Positions 42,801 through 47,247 of a stretch of DNA of 64,000 bases are shown here, one piece after another. The translations under genes and the position numbers were made by a program. The stretch is from assembly GCA_037718865.1 (NCBI GenBank), contig JBBJMP010000007.1:1-64000 (forward strand), written 5' to 3'. The stretch is from JADCRZ01 sp037718865. Its GTDB lineage: Bacteria; Bacteroidota; Bacteroidia; Chitinophagales; Chitinophagaceae. The first letter of the stretch is position 1. Each line of letters opens with the position of its first letter. Under the pieces are notes generated by a model. The model saw only the letters and a list, made by a program, of their open reading frames with translations. It had not been told where the DNA came from and did not search any database.

Positions 42801-43133
42801 GAGAAATGGGGTGTTAAACCGTTCTTGCATCCAACATTTAGCTTCCTCTTCCGGGTTACTGCGGTAACTGAAATCCAGTTCTCCCATTTCCAATTTTTCA
42901 TAATCCTGCTCAAAATAGCAAAGGAAATCCTGCCCATTCCCATCAAACCTCATTTTAAAAGCATCGAAAACTTTTGGCGAGGAATTGACAGCTTCCTGAA
43001 ACTTTTCTTTATTTAAATGCCCCTTGAATTTGATATATCCCCCAATATTATAGTGCGGACTTTCAGTATTGATGAATTGATCTATGTATACATCCAATTG
43101 TGCCGGATGTAAAGGAAAGGTTGATTTTTGCAT
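24819..43133 (-). CDS. Non-ribosomal peptide synthetase, modules 1-5 with monooxygenase-split first A domain and terminal epimerase
   Basis: The 6104-residue protein is the first NRPS of the operon. Module 1: an N-terminal C domain (HHLITDG) that differs from the others; a Gly-type A domain (DILQIGMIWK) interrupted by a luciferase-like monooxygenase at about residues 698-1040; T Ser1359 in the unusual context GLGLHS. Module 2: C (HHIASDA, Ala1551); A DLTKIGHIGK (Asp); T Ser2415. Module 3: C (HHIASDA, Ala2607); A DVQYIAQVVK (Pro-like); T Ser3470. Module 4: A DAFWLGGTFK (Val, repeated cassette); T Ser4523. Module 5: A DATKVGEVGK (Asn-like); T Ser5584 in GGDS; then an E domain at about 5630-6090 (HHLAVDG, EGHGRE). 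It should start the chain and deliver a D-residue to the next protein. The N-terminal C domain suggests acylation of the first residue, but no fatty-acyl ligase gene is in the window. The ATG at 43133 lies 43 bp after the hydroxylase stop. Confidence 0.95.
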   Translation of the reverse strand: MQKSTFPLHPAQLDVYIDQFINTESPHYNIGGYIKFKGHLNKEKFQEAVNSSPKVFDAFKMRFDGNGQDFLCYFEQDYEKLEMGELDFSYRSNPEEEAKCWMQERFNTPFLIQKESLLFEQYLIKIADDEYWFFGRYHHLITDGYGFIAWVKYLAGKYNSLLNGDNLEFIYPPYQQEAIKASEYYSSDYYETDGRYWKEKINAKPKKFLQKKYRHQDGSVKKSTSYIVNLTKEQRNLLEDVQLKTKSGLQQLTIAALLIYFGKTSDNQSEYVFGVPVHKRGSKRLRNIVGLFSGILPYKGTYEKDIKLIDLLRDISQSQRSDYRHQNYLIGDLSRDLKINSSEGYLCEIVINHESLNFELVFGDEIEASIFQLTNEYELNPLQLCWREFGDQQSLELHVDFQYQYFSQAEIELLTQRIIFILEQFPAVLDKQISDINILPQSERFQLQVDFNNNKAELPEDKTILNLFEEQVSKTPNNIAVMFGDLALTYKELNERTNQLGHYLRGKGVKEETLVPICIERSLEMIIGLLGIMKAGGAYVPLDPEYPQERINFMLEDTGASLVISNTNTTSKLSIRKDIAIIELDADWVYISKESISPLQTALKSDHLAYMIYTSGSTGKPKGVMIEHRSLINFVFGFNKVLPLDENDHLLAITSISFDISILELFWTLCRGIKVTIKGDGKALKGFQGHLKNGSGATQMDFSLFYFSSQVGINKNKYDFLLRSVKFADNNKFSGIWLPERHFHEFGGIFPNPAVIGAGLATITSNVEIRAGSVVLPLNDVIRVAEGWSIVDNLSNGRVSLSIASGWHADDFVLMPENYAQRHEIMFTQIEELKALWRGSGIRRINGLNKEIDVKIFPRPLQSELPIWITSAGNSDTFKGAGKIGAKILTHLLGQKIEDLQENILIYKQSLKENGYSLQQAKVALMLHTYIGTDFEKVKSEVREPFKSYLRSNISLIKNLAKSLNIENFEERDLNEMLEIAFERYWQTSALLGTHESCQPLIEKLYSIGVTEIACLIDFGVEDEKVIESLTYLNDLRQTFHQPLVDSSVPDKPISSLQITPSYLSALIEDEESQLFLKSLRHLIVGGEKLPDELVRKLSICTDAAIYNMYGPTETTIWSTSKEIDINSKVTIGRPIQNTSIYILDEEKNVCPIGVLGELFIGGDGLARGYYNNAALTQERFITNPFRSNSSDRIYKTGDLAKWLPNGDIELAGRNDDQIKLSGYRIEPDEIEHVINQSAGVKKSVVTAKEDANGNKTLVAYIQVSNQFNKTALYAQLKSKLPHFMVPSVIMELEEFPLTSNGKINRNALPAPDAAEQLSNQYVAPRNVIEQTLANILVELLGAARIGIHDNFFGLGLHSLLALRLVSATRRKLEVELAVKELFIHPTIAELAGHLQGLSKGLSLSAIKSQLKPERIPLSFGQERLWFIDQLHGSVQYHLPAVFALNGHLKRDALENALQTIINRHEVLRTVIREVEGQPYQCIKEKDEWQLGLIDGHQFQQDPQALQQYIKTLTSRPFDLSRDHMLRASLIILNEQEHLLVLTFHHIASDAWSTSLFVKEVVELYKSYDEGRPVNLEQLEIQYADFAIWQRQYLQGELLNKKLSYWQEKLQGVTPLQLPADYARPAVQSTKGVNVAFRINEELSANLQSLSQQQGTTLFMTLLAAFKVLLYRYSGQQDICVGTSIAGRQHEEVEGLMGFFSNTLALRTEVSEDALFTGLLQTVRTTTLEAYEHQEVPFEKVVEAVVKERDMGRSPLFQVMFVLQNTPEIPELHFGDVQLSQEAFSHNTSKFDLTLFISETKHGLQGSVEYSPELFSEQTIGRMMGHFKELLGAIVKRPDQGIGKLSMLTDVEQHQLVVEFNNSLVEYPGDKSVVDLFEEQVLKTPQAVAVVFEGQQLTYQEFNERSNRLAHYLRSRGVREEMLVPICIERSIEMMIGIMGILKSGGAYVPIDTDFPSERINYMLEDTRATIVVSSSESSSKLQSSEGIILIELDTEDFTLSLQPSENLQTKVASHHLAYVIYTSGSTGKPKGVMIEHRSLVDYVFGLKQNIQIHQCRSFALVSTIATDLGNTVIYSSLVLGGALHLFSKESVSNTEVLHSYFEEHAIECLKIVPSHWRALSMQQSFLLPSKLLIFGGEALQAELVENIKLTGTSCTIVNHYGPTETTIGKLLHVVRPDSTYNNIIPIGRPFSNTRVYVLTKDLETCPIGISGQLYIEGDGVARGYLNNDELSGKKFIRNPYSKEVKSLMYGTGDVVKYLPDGNIVFLGRVDDQVKIRGYRVELGEVESVLYQCDVVRQAVVMAKEDSFGDKRLVGYIVAEPGRFDKEVISSYVKDKLPDFMIPALWVELEGLPLTPNGKVDRRALPDPEANEGLSNQYVAPRNETEHSLATIWKAVLDVDQVGIHDDFFELGGHSLLAVRLISAIRKGLSVEMPISDIFDYPTIESLARNLESQSSRTILPSIKAGARPELIPLSFSQERLWFIDQLEGSVQYHVPGVLGLMGQVNKDALQYALQTIVNRHEVLRTVIREAEGQAWQYIKDKDGWQLDLIEGYEFQQNQKALQQYIERLINEPFDLSKDYMLRGHLITLGELKHVLVVTLHHIASDAWSRSVLVKEVVELYGSYVEARLPNLTPLSIQYADYAMWQRKYLQGELLDRKLNYWKAKLQGFAPLQLPADFARPAVQSTKGASTGFSVDKELSAALQLFSQQQGTTLFMTLLAAFKVLLHRYSGQQDICVGSPIAGRQQEEVEDLIGFFVNTLALRSEVNGESSFSGLLQQVKTTTLEAYEHQEVPFEKVVDSVVTERDMSRNPLFQVMFVWQNTPEVPELRLGEIILSRENYENTTSKFDLILFITETLTGLEGSVEYSTDLYSEPTIVRMIDHFKELLSSIIKQPEQSIAELQMLSQAEKVQLLEEFNNTRVEYPKDKSIADLFEEQVQKTPDLTALVLDEHQLTYKELNERSNQLAHYLRSRGVRGDTLVPICIERSLHMIIGVLGILKAGGAYVPIDPDYPADRIKYIVEDTEATLIVSSKGSSAKLPNAESLDIIELDGELPFINKAPADNLVTGIKAHHLAYVLYTSGSTGKPKGVKMSGGSLVNLLTWQQKQFENKRRRVLQFASLNFDVSFQEIFSTLPFGSALYLINADRRKDMSEVFKDLSRYSITHLYIPYIVLKNLAEYSGPDFNLSLCLEEVIVAGEQLKFTEVIKNFIDRHSINLINQYGPTEAHVVSSYVVTGNTARPLPPIGKPIDNTFIYITRGGQLSPIGVGGEICIGGVQVARGYLNRPELTAEKFVADPFNKEPGARLYKTGDLGRWLADGNIEYLGRIDDQVKIRGYRIELGEIESILQECRFVNKSVVLAKEYKEGVKQLVGYVVPDGPFDPEAIISFLKTRLPEYMVPSLWVELDNLPVTPNGKIDRKALPESVPEGLFTNQYVAPRTQTEQALVNIWQELLDVSRVGVHDNFFELGGHSLLATRVISSIRRQLEVELAIKDLFIHPTIAELAGHLNGQSNELLLPAIKAEPRPQLIPLSFSQERLWFIDQLNGSGQYHLSAVFGLKGRLNKEALEHAFQTIVGRHEVLRTVVREHEGQAWQYIKDKNGWQLIVTEGYQYKQDSLNLQNHINTLVRKPFDLSKDDMLRADLIILDLNEHMLVVTMHHIASDGWSISIIVQEVIELYKSYAEGRPAALVPLEIQYADYAIWQRKYLQGEVLEKKLGYWKEKLQGVEPIQLPTDYSRPSVPSHKGSVLRFNIDKELSEQLLLLSRQENTTLFMTLLAVFNILLHRYSNQEDICVGTSSAGRRQQEIEGLIGFFVNTLVLRTAVNGDASFPELLQQVKATTLEGYEHQDVPFEKVVDAVVKQRDMSRNPLAQVMFVLHNTPQVPDLKLGELTFSNEPSEHTTAQFDLTLFITETVNGLQGSLEYSTDLYSEPTMQRMVSHFIELLNSVITNPKQKIGLLPMLTMAEEHQLVVEFNANESLYPKHRGITDLFEEQVSKTPAGTAVVFEGERLSYLQLDERSNQLAHYLRSRGVKEETLVPICIERSLEMIIGILGILKAGGAYVPIDAGYPEERISYMLKDIGCKLVVTTSDYVGVFEKENAEVVCMDRLGDVLRAFSRDKAVNATGPDSLAYVMYTSGSTGKPKGVMVEHRNVVSLVRGIDYVSLSKEDILLSTGSPSFDATTFEYWSMLLNGGQLILCTENKLLDSELLKEEIDSRGVTKMWFTSSWFNQLVETDISVFEGLGTILVGGEKLSEQHIKKLSQTYGDVEIINGYGPTENTTFSLTCKISGLQISGPIPIGRPLSNRRVYVLDEWQRLVPVGVAGELYLGGDGLGRGYLNRPELTAEKFIADPFNKEPGARLYKTGDLGRWLADGNIEYLGRIDDQVKIRGYRIEPGEIESVLMQSGLVSQAVVMAKEDKEGRKRLVGYIVLEGEFDKEVITGYLKGRLPEYMLPALWVQLEQLPLTPNGKLDKRALPDPEAGEGISTEYTAPRNELEANLSRIWQELLDVERVGIYDNFFELGGDSLLAIRLISAIRRELVVEMPISDIFEYSTIASLAGRVSDQSGSTILPSIEVEPRVERIPLSFSQERLWFIDRLSGSLQYHIPAVLRLKGRLNTGALQYALQTIVDRHEVLRTVIREQDGEAWQYIKAKDNWQLAVIDGDRYREDVDALGRYIQELVSKPFDLSQDDMLRATLILLNEGEQVLVVTMHHIASDGWSRSILVKEVVELYGSYEEGRLPGLPVLSIQYADYAMWQRKYLRGALLEGKISYWKDKLRGVEPLDLPSDYARPAVASTRGALSGFWVDKEISSLLQVLSQREGTTLFMTLLSVFKVFLYRYSGQQDICVGTSVAGRQQQETEGLMGFFINTLALRSELRGDHSFTRLLQQVKATTLEAYEHQEVPFEKVVDAVVQERDMSRNPLFQVLFVLQNTPEVPELRLGQLTLSSQSYVHSTAQFDLNVSLTETAHGLYGSMEYSTDLYSEQTIGRMISHFKELLGSVVREPEQQIGKLPMLTGAEKHQLLVEFNDTVSAYSKDRTVIDLFEEQVLRTPQAMALVFEEEQLSYGRLNERSNRLAHYLRSRGVREETLVPICIEPGIEMIVGILGILKAGGAYVPIDADYPLERIGYILEDTGAGIVVSSRESKSKLPTAAPLEIIALEGWSAFESQPVANVKTALGSGNLAYVIYTSGSTGKPKGVMIEHRSLLNYLLNSKSRYMDDKEGGSGSFIHLSYTFDASLTGMMMPLLFGKSIVIGSKRSVDVFEDSNLLKYAPYDFIKLTPSHLELLQGKIRGVNGVLLTGRLVIGGEALQGGHFNYFIDKGVDVEIINEYGPTEATVGCSTYRFTTLGDKEKLQQGISIGKPLDNVQLFVLDEGNGILPVGVVGEICIGGDGLARGYLNAVDLTGEKFMVSPFSKEGSGRLYKTGDLGRWSADGNLEYVGRRDDQVKIRGYRIEPGEIESVLLGSELVSQAVVMARDGKEGSRRLVGYVVASGVFDKEAISAYLKSKLPEYMVPALWVELDSVPLTINGKIDRKALPDPDATELLNNEYVAPRNQLEATLAEIWQELLEVEQVGIHDNFFELGGDSIIIIQVVSRARRSGYELQVADILTYQTIARLSAIMEQRSDTLVNTSSEQELLMGPGGLLPIQQWYLENDNVEISHFNQSVLLGINKDVTEPILRGAIEQLTEHHDAMRFQYRQKDGHWEQEYGSYKAKVLIEDLRSVQHNLCDALITEHADRYQRSLDIEKGELVRVILMLTPESDAKNRLLIVIHHLAVDGVSWRILLEDVELLLGALTNGQKADLGKKSSSYRQWYDALRKYGQSSRLFSQKKYWQKLVESYDPLVVDKDYHGQVRVKDMASQTIRLGVKQTWRLIHEVPRIYHTEINDILLSALARTLCEWNGSDKVIIGLEGHGREMIADGIDTSSTVGWFTNLYPVLLDAGTEKGEGDLIKSVKEQLRQVPDKGLGYGVLKYINKEEVLQGKDRWEIVFNYLGQLDNVVRESKWLTEARESTGASRSDKFVVSEKISVTGMIQGGELIFSWSYSSNHYEKVTIRSLAQEYLSNLEKLITHCTDQQSNGDAYTPSDYGLGSDISYEELDGFLNERL
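29887..31271. repeat. Repeat copy C: Val A-domain cassette in module 4
   Basis: It is practically identical to copy A over 29887-31250 and to copy B up to 31271. It lies about 20 kb from copy B and 27 kb from copy A, in a different gene. Confidence 0.93.
33130..33194. repeat. 65-bp segment of module 3 identical to the Val cassette
   Basis: The A7-A8 coding segment of the Pro-like A domain in module 3 is identical over 65 bp to the corresponding part of copies A and C, while sequence on both sides differs. This points to a short gene-conversion tract between neighbouring modules. Confidence 0.75.
40013..41042 (-). other. Luciferase-like flavin monooxygenase domain embedded in the module-1 A domain
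   Basis: About 340 residues (roughly 698-1040 of the 6104-residue NRPS) interrupt the A domain between core A4 (FDISILELF) and the A5 region (YNMYGPTE). Recognisable pieces of the natural-product luciferase-like monooxygenase family (TIGR04020 type, FMN-dependent) are SLFYFSS, LPERHFHEFGG, RAGSVVLPL, ASGWHADDFVL, ITSAGNSDTF and LTHLLGQ. Related A-embedded domains in the myxothiazol and melithiazol terminal modules (MtaG, MelG) are thought to hydroxylate carrier-bound glycine, leading to a terminal amide. The host A domain here also reads as glycine-specific. The position differs, because this is the first module and four further modules follow on the same chain. Confidence 0.92.
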
Positions 43134-43176
43134 GTGAGTTCTACAGTAAAAATTAATTAAAAACCGCCTGCCTTAG

Positions 43177-44802
43177 TTAATTTGATAAATCAACAATGCT
43201 CGCCTGTTTTTCGTATAAGAGTTCTTTTTCGCCGAACAATCGTTCTGCAATCATTCCTCTTTCCCTGCATATTTTCACAAGCTTGTCCGATTGAACAATA
43301 GGATTGGATTCATCTGTATACTTTATGCTGCTGATAAATTCCACCCAAGGTTCCTGACCCATAGCATAAACATATATTTCTTTAGGATGAAATATATCTA
43401 CCAGGGAAATTCCCCTTCCACAATCAGAACCCGCTAATCTCCTGCTGCCATCCTGATCCCTTGGCAACTTTTTTGTTAACAATGGACCGTACAACCAGCT
43501 TAGCGGCGCTCCATCGCATTCCATACCTATAAAAATCACATCAACATCGCCTGTTTGTTTACTAATGTGTTTGTACAATGCCGGCTCCATGATCCGTGAG
43601 TCTGCCAAAAAGATCAGTTTGAAATCCCCTATCTGAACGTGATGACAGGTCTTTGTCAGTATATTCATATCACTATGTTCCCCTATAAATGGAAGCCCCG
43701 TAATAACAGCATCTTCAAAACGGACCGTTTCCATCTCCCCTATGGAAATGACATTGTTAAAACCGATATGATTAAACATTAACTTCAGGTCAGGGTCTTC
43801 AAGTTTACCGCTGCAAGTACGGGGCACTATCAGGTTTTTTATTTTATGCCTTAAAGGCAATAAAGTTTCAAACAGGATGTGATCCTGGTGGTTATGGGTA
43901 ATCAACACATAATCAATCGTATCGGGCAGGTCAATGTCGGAGAAGTGTTCTACATCTGAATGATATCCGTAGTAACTGATCAGCGGATCGACCAGTATAC
44001 TTATATCCTTCGTCTCGATCAGGATACAGGCATGCCCGAAATATCTCATCCGGATTTTGTCTCCAGTGTATCTGTTATATTGAGCAGGGGGCGTTTCAGT
44101 AAAGAAAGTCTCAAAAAGGGATTCCTGTGATGCAGAAATTCCTAACATAGCCTTGATGTATCCGAGGGTCTGAGGATTTCTTTTCATGTTAGCCAGTTCA
44201 TCTATCCCCGGATGATCGAAAGGAATTTCAAGGCGAAGTACATCTGGTTCATTCAGTCGGGGAGTACTCAGACAAAATGGACGGTGATCATTATTTGTCA
44301 GCCACAAAGCAATATTTTGTGAATCCTTGTTATAAAAATCGCTTTTGTATAAAAGTGACTCATAAAATCTGAAACCGGCATTGTTGTTACGATCATAATA
44401 TAATTCCACATATCCTTTAAGAATGTCAGGTACTTTTTCATATACTGTTTCCAAACCGAAGCCCTTACACTCAGTCAATAATAATTTATCCAATTCTTTC
44501 ACAGCCTTTGAAAATTGAATAAGCTTCTCCTGTTTTTGAAGCGTTTTTTGCTGCAAGGCTTGTACTTCCTCCAACCTTCCGCCTGCGAAATCCATAAAAG
44601 GACCTCCCCGCATCTTTGGATTAAGCACAGCTTCTGCATGAATTGATGGTGCAGAAAGATATGAGTCGATGATTGTCAAATGTCTCCCAGTAATATTCAT
44701 TGCTGCTGTGGCCGGAGAAATTAAATGACTCCAGGCATACCAACTGTCAACCAAAGGCTCAAACACAACATTTGGTTTCAAATACATTTTTTTGTCATTC
44801 AT
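43177..44802 (-). CDS. CmlA-like diiron beta-hydroxylase (metallo-beta-lactamase fold)
   Basis: The 541-residue protein has an N-terminal region of about 230 residues followed by a metallo-beta-lactamase fold. Metal ligands can be placed by analogy with CmlA, the chloramphenicol-pathway hydroxylase of about 530 residues: H303, H305, D307 and H308 (HNHQDH), E375 (in GEHSD), D401 (LADSR), and probably H472. The H303-E375-D401 spacing (72 and 26 residues) equals the CmlA ligand spacing as I remember it. Glu375 marks the oxygenase branch, whereas hydrolases use His there. CmlA-type enzymes hydroxylate the beta-carbon of an amino acid tethered to an NRPS carrier. Candidate targets here are the Asp, Asn-like, Pro-like or Val residues, or the residue loaded on the separate A-T-TE protein. 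The start overlaps the upstream thioesterase stop by 4 bp (ATGA), and the gene is followed directly by the first NRPS. The family call is strong; the target is unknown. Confidence 0.88.
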   Translation of the reverse strand: MNDKKMYLKPNVVFEPLVDSWYAWSHLISPATAAMNITGRHLTIIDSYLSAPSIHAEAVLNPKMRGGPFMDFAGGRLEEVQALQQKTLQKQEKLIQFSKAVKELDKLLLTECKGFGLETVYEKVPDILKGYVELYYDRNNNAGFRFYESLLYKSDFYNKDSQNIALWLTNNDHRPFCLSTPRLNEPDVLRLEIPFDHPGIDELANMKRNPQTLGYIKAMLGISASQESLFETFFTETPPAQYNRYTGDKIRMRYFGHACILIETKDISILVDPLISYYGYHSDVEHFSDIDLPDTIDYVLITHNHQDHILFETLLPLRHKIKNLIVPRTCSGKLEDPDLKLMFNHIGFNNVISIGEMETVRFEDAVITGLPFIGEHSDMNILTKTCHHVQIGDFKLIFLADSRIMEPALYKHISKQTGDVDVIFIGMECDGAPLSWLYGPLLTKKLPRDQDGSRRLAGSDCGRGISLVDIFHPKEIYVYAMGQEPWVEFISSIKYTDESNPIVQSDKLVKICRERGMIAERLFGEKELLYEKQASIVDLSN

Positions 44803-45521
44803 AATTGATAACTTTTTGCATGAACAGATAGTTTTTTAGAAATGATTTCAACAATCTTACCTGATTGTTTAATTATAAAAAAGTGATTGCCTGGTAGTTG
44901 CCTGAAATCTATAACGCAGGTTGTTTCCTTTTGCCATAAGCGGATATCTGCAATTTCCATATCTTCTTCAGTTCCGGTAATTATAGTAATTGGTATATTT
45001 AAAGGAACATAATCTTCATATAAATAAGTTTCTGAGACCTTAAAATCAGATCGTATAATAGGTTCAAAATAATCCAGCAATTCCTCATTTTGCAAAATTT
45101 CATCCGGAATGCCGTCCAAAATTTTCAACTCTTCCAAGAATTCTTTTTTTGGAAGTAAATGTCGTTTTTTCTCGCATCTGGAGAAGGCGGAGGGTCCGGT
45201 GGTACCAGTAATAAAGAGATGCAACGGCGCTTTGTGATTGTTTTCAATTAATTTTCTGGTCAATAAATAGGCAGCCAATCCACCCAAACTGTGTCCATAA
45301 ATAGCATACTCCGTCTGACCGACTTTATTGCTGATCTGTTTATATACATCCTCGACCAAAGTGTCAATATTTTCTATCAAAGGCTCTTTTGTCCTGGCTC
45401 CTCTTCCCGGATAATCCAGGGGAATAATATTCAAGTAGGAGGAGGCTTTTTCTACGTATTCACGATAAGAGTATTTGTTCCCTCCAGCAAATGGAAGGCA
45501 AAAAAGATTCATTGCTTTCAT
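44799..45521 (-). CDS. Type II thioesterase of NRPS cluster (GrsT family)
   Basis: The 240-residue alpha/beta hydrolase has the nucleophile elbow GHSLGG (Ser78), an early FAGG loop (LPFAGGN), the PGRG motif typical of type II thioesterases, a probable acid residue in the TGTEEDMEI region, and a C-terminal GNHFF histidine. Such enzymes remove misprimed acyl groups from carrier-protein phosphopantetheine arms and so restore stalled NRPS modules. It is the first gene of the NRPS operon, with its stop overlapping the hydroxylase start by 4 bp. Methionines at residues 1 and 4 are both plausible starts; the first is used here. Confidence 0.93.
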   Translation of the reverse strand: MKAMNLFCLPFAGGNKYSYREYVEKASSYLNIIPLDYPGRGARTKEPLIENIDTLVEDVYKQISNKVGQTEYAIYGHSLGGLAAYLLTRKLIENNHKAPLHLFITGTTGPSAFSRCEKKRHLLPKKEFLEELKILDGIPDEILQNEELLDYFEPIIRSDFKVSETYLYEDYVPLNIPITIITGTEEDMEIADIRLWQKETTCVIDFRQLPGNHFFIIKQSGKIVEIISKKLSVHAKSYQL

Positions 45522-46262
45522 TATTCAATGTCCGTTTTAACACGCTTGTTACTTCCAGCCATTTTATTGGATACTTTGGTGAAGTTTTCATTCACCGCAT
45601 TTGGCGTAAACTTAAACTTATCACGCATGTAGAAACCATGTATTTTACACGTTTAGAACACTGCGCTTATAGCTTAACGCAACTTCGTCAGTTGGAATGA
45701 CGCTTTGCTGGCTTCATTAGCGGCTAATTTGCTGGAAACAGGTTATTTATTGATAAACAACAGCAGTGAATGGATTGAAACTTATACCTTGAAGCAGGCT
45801 TCGCCATTTCAGTCACACCCTTTGCGCTGATAGTTATTATGATTAAACCCTTTGTGGAATACCTTATCTCATTTAGATATCAGAAGACCCTCTACTTTAT
45901 TATGACCTTATTTCGATAAAGTTTAATCTCTGCCGAAACTATGTATGTTTATGCCATTATGGAGTACAATGTCTTATATAGGTGGAATAACATAGGTTAA
46001 TAATTGGATATTCTGATCATTTATAGCTAGTTGTATATATAAATTGCATATATAAATACGAATTTATGCTATTACGAGATCCTATTTTACGAAAATATCA
46101 AATAATATTTAAATATTGCCAGGTATTTTCACTTATTTAAAAACCTTGCCTGGATCAACTTTTAGGAGAAAAATCATTACATGATGGCTTAGTCCTTATA
46201 ACGGGATGAAATCTTGCCGGACCGGTTTTAGGACTCGAAAACTATCTACCTGCCATAGACCC
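45522..46262. other. 741-bp intergenic region upstream of the NRPS operon
   Basis: This is the longest gene-free stretch in the window, lying between the phosphopantetheinyl transferase stop and the thioesterase start. It should contain the operon promoter. I did not find a convincing match to the Bacteroidota promoter (TTTG with TAnnTTTG about 20 bp downstream) on the minus strand. The right half is very AT-rich. Short open frames at about 45.5-45.7 kb on the plus strand resemble no family I know and may be chance or a decayed gene. Confidence 0.5.
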
Positions 46263-46901
46263 TTAAAAAAACTCTACCTTTTCAATTAAGATGGTCGGTA
46301 AGGTGATATCAGTAGCTAAATGAGAAACGTATCTTTTGTCCAGTTTTATTTCTTTCAAATACCATTCTCTATCATCCCAGGTTATTTTGTTATCTCTTAT
46401 GACCACCTCATTCAATGCAAGATTTAACCCGGTACCGATTGCCTTTAGGAAAGCCTCTTTTTGTGTCCAAAGTGTATAAAAGGCTTGCAAGCGATTTTCC
46501 GCCTGTAAGACTTTTCCCCACTCTTTTTTAGAAAATTGGCTATCAAAACCAAAAAGGGGTATATCTTGTATCTCTTCAATATCAATCCCGATCTTGTTAG
46601 TTTCACTAATAGCACAAATAGTATATTCTCCGGAATGCGAAATATTGAAATCAACTAAACCATCAAAATATGGTCTTAGGAATTTGGTATATTTCAGGTC
46701 TTTCAATGAGTAAGACTTTATACCTAAAGATCTTAATCCGGTAATCAACAGTATTTTTCCATATAAACTTCGTTGTTTATCCTCCCATTTTCTGAATTTC
46801 ATAACCTGACTTTGAATAGCAAAGGGCAGTTGTTGTAATAAGTGATTGAAAGATTGCTCCTTTAGCCTTTCACACGATACGCTATAAAAAATAAGTACCA
46901 T
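46263..46901 (-). CDS. 4'-phosphopantetheinyl transferase, Sfp type
   Basis: The 212-residue protein carries the Sfp/AcpT signatures: FNISHS (residues 85-90), GIDIEE (105-110, with the Mg-binding acidic residues) and WTQKEAFLK (145-153). It transfers the phosphopantetheine arm of coenzyme A onto the serine of each T domain in the NRPSs, converting them to the active holo form. Length is normal for the family. It lies in the same orientation as the NRPS operon but is separated from it by 741 bp, so it probably has its own promoter in the 346-bp divergent region shared with the exporter gene. Confidence 0.93.
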   Translation of the reverse strand: MVLIFYSVSCERLKEQSFNHLLQQLPFAIQSQVMKFRKWEDKQRSLYGKILLITGLRSLGIKSYSLKDLKYTKFLRPYFDGLVDFNISHSGEYTICAISETNKIGIDIEEIQDIPLFGFDSQFSKKEWGKVLQAENRLQAFYTLWTQKEAFLKAIGTGLNLALNEVVIRDNKITWDDREWYLKEIKLDKRYVSHLATDITLPTILIEKVEFF

Positions 46902-47247
46902 CTAAGGATAGTGTTCTGATATAATATTATTATGTTTACCCCAACTTACCTATTTCTTTAACAACACCAAATCTTACAAGGAACTTCATAACATAAATGA
47001 TTTAGCTGCATCTTCATTATTTTATTTATGACTGCCTTCTTAAAATGTGCATAAAAAATGGTAATTTTCAAATTCTATGGTAATGTTGGTAGTTTCCTTT
47101 AACTACTTTAAAGTTTGACTTCTCTCGTAATTTTTTGGTCAACAATATTGCAAGCCAGGGGTTTAAATTTCCAAAAGTCACTATAAAATCTAATATTTCT
47201 ATTCATTTGATAATCTTAATATTATGAATAATTAATATAAACTAGAA
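46902..47247. promoter_or_regulatory. Divergent promoter region between PPTase and ABC exporter genes
   Basis: The 346 bp between two divergent starts must carry both promoters. It is AT-rich and has no open frame of interest. TAAATTTC at about 47160 partly resembles the Bacteroidota -7 element, but no -33 element sits at the right distance, so no exact promoter is called. No Shine-Dalgarno sequence precedes either start. Confidence 0.45.

Noticed and set aside
404..43016. Numerous short plus-strand open frames opposite the NRPS genes, some repeated exactly (1895-2080 and 29931-30116)
   Set aside because: They are antisense shadows of conserved A, T and C domain coding sequence; the exact repeats only reflect the duplicated Val cassette.
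43177..44802. Metallo-beta-lactamase or resistance hydrolase for the HNHQDH protein
   Set aside because: The length, the N-terminal region and the Glu375 ligand fit the CmlA oxygenase branch much better than a hydrolase.
44799..45521. Type II thioesterase as the terminal release enzyme
   Set aside because: The sequence is of the editing type (GrsT-like) and free-standing; release by it cannot be supported.
45491..45700. Small plus-strand gene in the 741-bp intergenic region
   Set aside because: No recognisable family and overlap with the thioesterase start; no evidence beyond an open frame.
45780..45812. Hairpin GAAGC-AG-GCTTC as a terminator or riboswitch element
   Set aside because: The loop is only two bases and there is no U-tract or wider conserved fold.
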